Shown: positions 6,571-12,018 of the stretch, piece after piece | Numbering within the stretch: the stretch's first letter is position 1 | Layout of the letters: every line of letters starts with the position of its first letter | Source: Endotrypanum monterogeii | Taxonomy: Eukaryota > Euglenozoa > Kinetoplastea > Trypanosomatida > Trypanosomatidae | Direction of reading: 5' to 3' | Length of the DNA: 12,018 nt | NCBI GenBank assembly: GCA_000333855.2 | Contig: CM007318.1 | Coordinates: forward strand, 1,083,389 to 1,095,406 | The notes under the pieces: generated by a model | Told to the model about the DNA's origin: nothing | Database searches by the model: none | What the model saw: only the letters and a program-made list of their open reading frames with translations | Made by a program: the position numbers and the translations under genes

Positions 6571-8407
6571 CATGTCACGTGGTGCCTCAATGTCGGGCCA
6601 GTTGGGTGAAGCGGTCAGGGTAAACCTAGAAACCATCGAGGAGCTGCAAGATGCATGGTGCAGGCGGTACGATACAATGCGCGACCCGTCACCGCCCCCG
6701 CTTCTCGACTCCCCTCGTTCCCTTCGGGCATGCGCCTTGAGAGGTGTGGACCCGCGACTCGCCTTGCAGAAGCTTTCCCTCAAGCAGCACCTCTATTGCG
6801 TCCTCGGGAGACCGCACAAGCTTGACACACTTCCCGACCCGAAACATAGTGGCTACAAGGCACTGATGCAGTCCGCTCTTCGCAGTTTTAGCGAGGCGGC
6901 GGTGGGGCTCGGTACATCGCAAGAGAAGCTTGCAGCATTTGCAGCCTACCAGGACCAAGAGAAGCTACGCGTGCCTCAGTTGGCGGCACTGCGAGAGCTG
7001 CGACGCAAGCTGTTATCGGAGGATTTCCATGAGGAAAGACAGCCTCATCACAAATCAAAACATAGGTCCCTCACACCCAGCAAGGCCGCGCCGGTAGTAA
7101 GCCCGGATAGCACCCGTCACCACGAACGTGCGCATCACACACATTCAGCGGACTCGCTGCTTCGATCAATGACGAGGGAGGGTCGGCTGCAGAATCTTGA
7201 ACACTTGCCGAGCTCTCACCATATGGTAAGTGCCATGGGTGTTCACCAAGCATCGTCACTGTCGTTGCGTCAGGGTCCTCTTCCACTGAGTTTTTCCCAA
7301 CGGGGTGCAACGTCAAATATAGACCCTGGTGAGAATTTACGCGATCGAGGGCTTGGTGATTTGGGGGTGAGGTCGAGTCCGTCGAGGCTCCTCCCGTACA
7401 CGCCGCGCGACGTCTCCTTGCTCAATAGCAGCTACTTCTCAAATCGCAGCATTCAAAGCAACACTAGCAATCCGTCTGGCGCACCTCTTCCCACATCGTG
7501 TCCTTGCACTCCGCCATCGTCATGGCGAGGTGCCGCTAGCACGACGCGCTCATCAAAACTTTCTGCAAGCAGGAGGCATCTGATACTACCGGAGGACACA
7601 AGTGTTGCCACCACCGTCACCGACGACGATCCTGATGTGTTGGGTCGAAAGTCGAACAATAATGAGGAGCGCTGCGTGTTGTCAAGGCAAGACAGGAGCA
7701 CCGTGTCCCTCAACAGCGCCCAGCTGGATCTACTGCTTGGCATGGTCGATCCAGTGGTTTCCTCTCGTCCGGTGGAGTTTTCCCAACCGGCCCCGAAGGC
7801 GGTCCGGGCAGTAGAGGGAAACAAGGCGCGTCAGGGGCTTCGATCAAACTTTAGTGTGGAGCTGCTTCCCGATTTTGGTGAAGTGCGAGTGCCGGTGCTT
7901 GCTGCAGTAGCTACCCCTGATAGTGTCACCAACGCAGCGTCGGTGGGGCCAGCTTCAAACCTGTCGTCAGCGCCGCCGAGTCAGTCCTCAAGCCCGCTGT
8001 CGAGGCGTACGTACACAAATCATGCGAACCGTGCGACGCAGCTTTTGCCTAATGTGGTTGCGCGATCGGTATCACCGTCCGAAAAGGTGGAAGAACGGTC
8101 GGCTTGTGTAGGCGCTCCTGTAGCATCAGCATCCCGCGTCGAGGACGACTGCATAGTGGGAGAGAATCAGCACCAGCACCAGTCGTTGATCTCGACAGCA
8201 GCCTCAGGGAAGGCAATACCGGTCGAGCTGACTGTGTCGCTGGCTTCAGGCGAAGCCTCTGCGCTATCGAGTTTAGCTGCGCCCCCAGTGATCACAGAAA
8301 GGGAGCAACATGAGGGATTTGTCTACTACTGCGCAAACCCTTCGTACCCTGTTATTCATTTCCATCCAGGTGTACCTAAAGCCTCGACTGTGACAGCCAC
8401 ACAGTAA
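6560..8407 (+). CDS. Long Ser/Pro-rich protein of unknown function
   Basis: Encodes 615 residues from the first ATG, or 611 if Met5 at 6572 is the start. I do not recognise the family. Residues ~20-150 look folded and largely helical. They contain NLETIEELQDAW, a segment SPRSLRACALRGVDP (51-65) that resembles a motif near the N-terminus of some coiled-coil proteins, KLSLKQHLYCVLGRP, and a charged helix ending LRELRRKLLSEDF. From ~150 to ~585 the chain is rich in Ser, Pro, Thr, Arg and His with no hydrophobic core, so it is probably disordered with many possible phosphorylation sites; it includes an HQHQHQ run near 534-539. The last ~30 residues (FVYYCANPSYPVIHFHPGVP) are aromatic and may be a short binding motif. 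There is no signal peptide or membrane segment. GC-rich third codon positions and the absence of internal stops over 1.8 kb make the coding call firm. Confidence 0.88.
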   Translation: MNSSMSRGASMSGQLGEAVRVNLETIEELQDAWCRRYDTMRDPSPPPLLDSPRSLRACALRGVDPRLALQKLSLKQHLYCVLGRPHKLDTLPDPKHSGYKALMQSALRSFSEAAVGLGTSQEKLAAFAAYQDQEKLRVPQLAALRELRRKLLSEDFHEERQPHHKSKHRSLTPSKAAPVVSPDSTRHHERAHHTHSADSLLRSMTREGRLQNLEHLPSSHHMVSAMGVHQASSLSLRQGPLPLSFSQRGATSNIDPGENLRDRGLGDLGVRSSPSRLLPYTPRDVSLLNSSYFSNRSIQSNTSNPSGAPLPTSCPCTPPSSWRGAASTTRSSKLSASRRHLILPEDTSVATTVTDDDPDVLGRKSNNNEERCVLSRQDRSTVSLNSAQLDLLLGMVDPVVSSRPVEFSQPAPKAVRAVEGNKARQGLRSNFSVELLPDFGEVRVPVLAAVATPDSVTNAASVGPASNLSSAPPSQSSSPLSRRTYTNHANRATQLLPNVVARSVSPSEKVEERSACVGAPVASASRVEDDCIVGENQHQHQSLISTAASGKAIPVELTVSLASGEASALSSLAAPPVITEREQHEGFVYYCANPSYPVIHFHPGVPKASTVTATQ

Positions 8408-8628
8408 GACGAAGCGTATAGAGGATTTAGAGAAGAGCTCAATTTTTTTTTTTTGGAGGGAGGGTGCCTACTTGGACTTCTGCCTCTACCCACGGCGCCA
8501 TTCGTCACTCCTCAACTCGTCGTTCAGTCGGGCTATCTGTGGGGCTGGCGGAGATGAGGGAGGAAAAAAATCTGCAAACACATGAAATATGCCCACCTAG
8601 AGTTTTTTTTTTTCCTCAAGGGATATGA

Positions 8629-8648
8629 AGGGGACGATGGTGTCCCCT
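8629..8648 (+). other. Small perfect hairpin
   Basis: AGGGGAC (8629-8635), loop GATGGT, GTCCCCT (8642-8648). It is a seven-pair stem with a six-base loop in the presumed 3' UTR of the upstream gene, about 220 bases past its stop codon. Function unknown; chance occurrence is possible. Confidence 0.55.
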
Positions 8649-8993
8649 CTTCTATCGAATTGTGTCGCACACTTTTGCTTGCTCGCGCCCGCCTTTTTCT
8701 TCAGCTGTGTTCCATCGTTCGAATTTCCCTTGGCAGCCTCTGCTAGCGTACTGCATCAAATTTCCTTTTTTTGTTTTCCTCTGTGGGCTGTCTGAACATT
8801 ACCTTTTTTAAAATATATATTTTCCGATACTCCCAGCTCGTGTATTGGGTAATTAGAGTACTGCCCGGTGCAGCCCGTCTTTTGTGACATGCAAAGGCAC
8901 CTTTACACCTTTAATGAGAGCAGCCCCGGTACTTTTTTTTTCTCTACTGATGATGGATGCATGTATTCCACAAAAAAAAAAATCAAAGACAGG

Positions 8994-9170
8994 CACTTGA
9001 GCGCGCATCAGGGATAAACACGTTGAGCAGGTAACCTTTTCTCTGTAGGAATAGCGGACGGCCTGTGCTACAGCTAGATCCACGTTCTCTACTGTTTTAC
9101 AAATTCGCAGACGATGCCCGCGAAGAATCCGAGTCCAACCCTTCCTCAAATGTTTAAACGATCTCGTCGG
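8994..9170 (-). repeat. Diverged intergenic repeat, copy B
   Basis: Counterpart of 5359-5546: CACTTGAGCGCG (8994-9005), GGAATAGC (9048-9055), CAGCTAGA (9071-9078), CCAACCCTTCC (9135-9145) and GTCGG (9166-9170) occur in the same order and orientation. Read on the - strand, both copies encode RKGW followed 47-49 codons later by RAQV in the same frame. In this copy the frame has no stop between the two; in copy A it has one. Confidence 0.4.
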
Positions 9171-9540
9171 TTGTTGCCCCCCCCCCTGTCTGTCTCTCTC
9201 TCTGCCCTTTTCCCTTCGTTTGAGATCTGCCTACTGTGCCGCAGCGAAAAAAAAAAATCCTTTTTTTCTGCCTCTTCAATTGTTTCTGTTCCAAGGAGCG
9301 GCTTGATCACACACTCTCCATTCCTTCTTTCCTCCCCCCTCTCTTCATCGCACTTCAGTTATTTGCTGCTGTGACTGCTTCTCCTGGTCCCATCAGTCTC
9401 TCTGTGTTTTCGTTTCTTGTCGGAAACAAGTGAAAAGCGGCGTACTCGAGCATCTTGAACGTTCTTGCTTGACTGTGTGACGGGAGCTCGATATACTATC
9501 GCCCACTCGTGCCCACACACTAGATACCTCCGCTACACAA

Positions 9541-9590
9541 CCCCCTTTCGCTATTTTTCATAACAGACATATCATCTCCATTTTCGCCAG
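9541..9590 (+). promoter_or_regulatory. Predicted trans-splice acceptor for the CEP41-like gene
   Basis: Pyrimidine-rich sequence (CCCCCTTTCGCTATTTTTC, then ATCTCCATTTTCGCC) is followed by AG at 9589-9590, with an earlier AG at 9565-9566. From either, the first ATG is at 9668, giving a 5' UTR of ~77 or ~101 bases. An AG at 9660-9661 after a further pyrimidine tract would leave only six bases. Confidence 0.5.
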
Positions 9591-9667
9591 AAGCGCGTGA
9601 AGCTAAAGTGTACCAGTCAACAAAAGTGCTCTCGCCCTGCTTACCCTCCGCCTCTTCGAAGTTCATT

Positions 9668-10417
9668 ATGAGCATTCAGTCTGCCATTGGTGACAAGGAT
9701 GTGCTTAACCGACGTACATCTGTGAATCCCAAATACAATGGTGTGAAGGCTGTAGTGGAGTCGGGCATGACTGCCGAGCTCGCGCAATACATGCGTGACA
9801 ACGTGGTCAAAATTAAAAAACAACCTGGTGAGTTGTTTCGGCGGATACGGACGGACTGCATCGGCAATTTCCTTGATAATCAGGAGCCCAAATCCATAAT
9901 GGAGGACGGTGGCTTTGAGCGACCGATGGACGAGTATGGCGGTATCGGAAATGCAGAAGGGAATCCGGCGACTCGTTACTTATTGGTCGACTGTCGTCCC
10001 CTGGAGGATTACATGGTGTGCCACATCAGGACAGCACTTCACTACCCCAAAACAAAGATTTACCACGCCATGAATCCTCTTCTGCAAGAGATGTATACGT
10101 ACAAAAATAAGGATAATGCGTTCATTGTGCTATACGACTTGGAGGAGGAGGCGGTTCTGTCACTAGCCAATACCATGTTTCAGAAAGGCATTGATAATGT
10201 CGCCATCATCGCGGGTGGACTACGAGAATTCGCCCAGGACTATGCCAAATTCCTTACCGCGCCGCCGCCTGTTCCGGTCATTCCACGAGACTTGCGCATG
10301 AAGCGGCGTGCCGACGAGGTGACGCAGGCGCGCAGCGAGGCACGCTCCTCCATGTCACACAAACCCAAGAGTCTGTCGAGCAGCTTGGCTCGCAGCACTC
10401 GAAGGGGGACTTTCTGA
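9668..10417 (+). CDS. CEP41: CEP41-like protein with inactive rhodanese domain
   Basis: A 249-residue homologue of CEP41, a centrosome/basal-body and axoneme protein needed for delivering tubulin polyglutamylase to cilia; it is mutated in human Joubert syndrome. The N-terminus MSIQSAIGDKDVLNRR, then NPKYNGVK and ESG, parallels the CEP41 N-terminus, and ELFRRIRTDCIGNFL follows it as in CEP41. Residues ~103-197 form a rhodanese fold: YLLVDCRPLEDYMVCHI, the CEP41-type strand YPKTKIYHAMNP, FIVLYDLEEEAV and IIAGGLREF. Where active rhodaneses carry the catalytic cysteine this protein has VLYD (Tyr156-Asp157), as CEP41 does, so it is expected to be non-enzymatic. The C-terminal ~50 residues are basic and Ser-rich. 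It is shorter than human CEP41, mainly in the central linker and tail. The start is the first ATG after the acceptor; the frame extends 20 codons upstream without an ATG. A small hairpin begins 9 bases after the stop codon. Confidence 0.92.
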   Translation: MSIQSAIGDKDVLNRRTSVNPKYNGVKAVVESGMTAELAQYMRDNVVKIKKQPGELFRRIRTDCIGNFLDNQEPKSIMEDGGFERPMDEYGGIGNAEGNPATRYLLVDCRPLEDYMVCHIRTALHYPKTKIYHAMNPLLQEMYTYKNKDNAFIVLYDLEEEAVLSLANTMFQKGIDNVAIIAGGLREFAQDYAKFLTAPPPVPVIPRDLRMKRRADEVTQARSEARSSMSHKPKSLSSSLARSTRRGTF

Positions 10418-10425
10418 GCTGATCC

Positions 10426-10439
10426 AGTGCTCAAGCACT
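10426..10439 (+). other. Short inverted repeat just after the CEP41-like stop codon
   Basis: AGTGCT, CA, AGCACT form a near-perfect palindrome. As RNA it gives a five-pair stem with a TCAA loop. It starts 9 bases after the stop codon. Bacterial-type terminators are not expected here; it may be a 3' UTR element or chance. Confidence 0.45.
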
Positions 10440-10670
10440 ACATCGATGGTGACCCAATTGTTGTGTCCTTTTTTTATATATATTTAGTTGTACACTACTA
10501 ATGCGCATGTGGAGTTATGCACTCTTTGTGTGCAGCGAGAATCGCTTGCGTGTGTGTGTCCGCCTTCTGTCAAAATAGTCAATGATGTACTTTCCCCTCG
10601 CGCAAGGGTTGACAGGGAATGAAAGAGGAGATGGGAAGGGATTGGTGCTGGACAAAGTGCAACAGAAAGG

Positions 10671-10672
<2 letters not shown>

Positions 10673-10702
<30 letters not shown>
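10673..10702. repeat. (CA)15 microsatellite
   Basis: Thirty bases of perfect CA dinucleotide in the intergenic region after the CEP41-like gene. Confidence 0.97.
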
Positions 10703-10705
<3 letters not shown>

Positions 10706-11206
10706 GCTGGTATCGAGCGCTGGGGGCAGACATGAACGCATTTTCTACTTTTAATTATTACTGTTTTTTTTTCCGATCGCTTTCTTTCATTTCCCGCTGA
10801 CATGAATGTACTGTCTACTGTCTCGCATTCCCCCATCCTTTGCTTTGATACAATATCTCCTTTTGCAAGACGTTTCTCCCGTACCAGTTTAGATTTCTCG
10901 GAGGCACTATTATGAAAAAAAAAACAAGGAGAGAAAATAAATAGACAACAATACTACTATGGTAGGCTTTCACCAGGTAGAGCAAGATGAGGAGAACGGC
11001 GCCATATGTATGATGCCGTCTACCTCCTCGTCGTTTCGGACGCGCTTCCCTCCCCCTTTCCGTTTTTCCAGCGTATGTGTCTTTTTTTTTTTGTGGCTGG
11101 GGGGCGGGATGCACGATCTCGGTGTATCTTTCCAAGGGCACACAGTCTTCCTTTTGTGCTACAAGGCAAAAATTCTTGCACCTCTTAACCGATTGGCGGC
11201 GCTACA

Positions 11207-11780
11207 CACCTTCATTCCTCCCTCCTCCTCCACGCTTCTCTCGCCACGCCCTACTTGCGGTGCTTTTTTTTCCCTCTTCACCTCTCCAAACACAACTCCC
11301 TTTTTTTTTATCCCAATACGTCTTGGCGTTCATTCTCGTCACAAAATAAATCTCATCGCTTCTTTTATGTATCTCCCCCCACCACTTTCTCCGTCCTTCA
11401 CTCCCCCTTCATTGCTGCCAGAGTAGCGGTTTTATCGAGCGCATTTTTGCAAACATTTATATGCTATACTTCTCTCTCCCGCCCTCTCCCCTCTCCTCCC
11501 CTCCCCCTTTTTTGTACCAACCCTCTACCTCTATTCCCCTCGACACCTAAAAAAAAAATAAATCACACCCACTCACTAAGCAAACATACGCACACTTTTT
11601 TTTTTTTGGTCTTGAGCACTAGCACTTTCTGCTTCAACAGTGTCGTGGCTGGTCCTCCTGCTTCGATCTTCTTCTGTTTTTATCTTCCCTCGTTGTCTGT
11701 ATTGACTGTTTCCGTGGTCCCTCCCCCGCCTTCTACCCTGTCAGAGTGACAAAGGTTTTTTTTTCCAGCCTTCGCTTGCC
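11207..11780 (+). promoter_or_regulatory. Extended polypyrimidine region
   Basis: More than 500 bases with strong C/T bias on the + strand, interrupted by short A-rich runs (e.g. near 11548-11560). In trypanosomatids such regions direct trans-splicing of the next gene and coupled polyadenylation of the preceding one. No downstream start codon with a good open frame is inside the window. Confidence 0.45.
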
Positions 11781-11894
11781 TCTTTTTGCTTGGAGTTACC
11801 TGGGGCAAAAAGGTTCATAGCCTTTATCTTCTGCAGGCAAGGTCCTCTCGTTTTGATCCATAGATACGATCGCTGCAAGGGGCTTTTCCCCAAG

Positions 11895-11896
<2 letters not shown>

Positions 11897-11931
<35 letters not shown>
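11897..11931. repeat. (AT)17 microsatellite
   Basis: Thirty-five bases of alternating A and T ending ~87 bases before the window end. It mirrors the position of the TA tract near the start. Confidence 0.97.
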
Positions 11932-11932
<1 letters not shown>

Positions 11933-12018
11933 TACGACGAAGAAGAAGCGTACTACACGTACCTTACCCCTTTTACTTATTACTTAGTTTACTTTTTTAC
12001 TTTAGTTTACTTTACCTT
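11932..12018. other. Low-complexity tail, possibly contig-end artefact
   Basis: Runs of short words such as CTACGACGAAG, TACTAC and TTTACTT follow the TA tract. There is no open frame and no normal intergenic character. Like the first ~100 bases, it looks like noisy sequence beyond a microsatellite. A genuine satellite is the alternative. Confidence 0.45.

Larger units (their letters stand above)
8408..9667. other. Intergenic region before the CEP41-like gene
   Basis: About 1.26 kb with no convincing + strand gene. It holds poly-T runs at ~8441-8454 and ~8603-8613, a small hairpin at 8629-8648, C10 at 9177-9186 and CT-rich stretches from ~9190 to 9400. Between ~8990 and 9170 there is higher-complexity sequence that resembles part of the region at 5359-5546. 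A - strand open frame at 8853-9149 overlaps it but starts at TTG and includes poly-Phe from a homopolymer. Confidence 0.75.
10418..12018. other. Downstream intergenic region
   Basis: About 1.6 kb with no convincing gene on either strand. It holds a short AT tract (10476-10484), (CA)15, many T runs, and a long strongly CT-rich stretch at ~11207-11780. The last resembles the region upstream of a trans-splice acceptor for a gene beyond the window. Open frames here translate to Phe/Pro/Ser or His/Thr low-complexity strings. Confidence 0.8.

Noticed and set aside
8711..8735. tRNA B-box-like GTTCGAATTTCCC
   Set aside because: No A box, acceptor stem or cloverleaf can be formed around it.
9608..9667. 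GTG at 9608 as the start of the CEP41-like gene
   Set aside because: The ATG at 9668 is the first ATG after the splice acceptors and its product aligns with the CEP41 N-terminus from the first residue.
10484..10836. Overlapping minus-strand frames with CVCVCV runs
   Set aside because: They are artefacts of the (CA)15 microsatellite read in three frames.
11255..11749. 164-codon + strand open frame
   Set aside because: It translates to Phe/Pro/Ser/Thr/Leu strings expected from a CT-rich tract, with no domain and homopolymer-driven residues.

Overview
This 12 kb window looks like nuclear DNA of a kinetoplastid of the trypanosomatid type. It holds four intron-less protein genes, all on the + strand, each about 0.75-1.85 kb and separated by long (1.2-2.3 kb) low-complexity intergenic regions. 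Those regions are full of poly-T, poly-C, CT-rich, (TA)n and (CA)n tracts. Pyrimidine tracts followed by AG lie just upstream of each start, as expected for spliced-leader trans-splicing of a polycistronic transcript. No promoters, bacterial-type ribosome binding sites, tRNAs, rRNAs or CRISPR arrays are visible. I do not assign a genus.

Layout: (1) 1-224, unusual low-complexity lead-in, a (TA)18 tract and the short 5' region of the first gene. (2) 225-1256, an NME7-like protein: a DM10 domain, a decayed first nucleoside diphosphate kinase (NDK) domain, and a second NDK domain that keeps its catalytic residues. (3) 1257-2956, non-coding. (4) 2957-4236, a leucine-rich-repeat protein whose 5' part seems to lie in another frame, joined at an A11 homopolymer. 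(5) 4237-6559, intergenic, with a block at about 5215-6130 whose strand composition is reversed and which contains a minus-strand coding-like relic. (6) 6560-8407, an unrecognised long protein with a globular-looking N-terminus and a disordered remainder. (7) 8408-9667, intergenic, with a second copy of a diverged sequence also found in region 5. (8) 9668-10417, a CEP41-like protein with a rhodanese fold that has lost its catalytic cysteine. (9) 10418-12018, pyrimidine-rich intergenic sequence ending in a TA tract and an odd low-complexity tail.

The two recognisable genes are both linked to cilia and flagella. NME7 is an inner component of doublet microtubules and a gamma-tubulin ring partner. 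CEP41 is a basal-body/axoneme protein needed for tubulin polyglutamylation. Sharing a transcription unit does not by itself imply shared function in trypanosomatids.

The points most worth checking are: the A11-linked frame break in the LRR gene; an apparently inverted block with a gene relic inside a + strand gene array; a diverged repeat shared by two intergenic regions; unequal decay of the two NDK domains; and the two window ends, which look like sequence artefact beyond (TA)n tracts.
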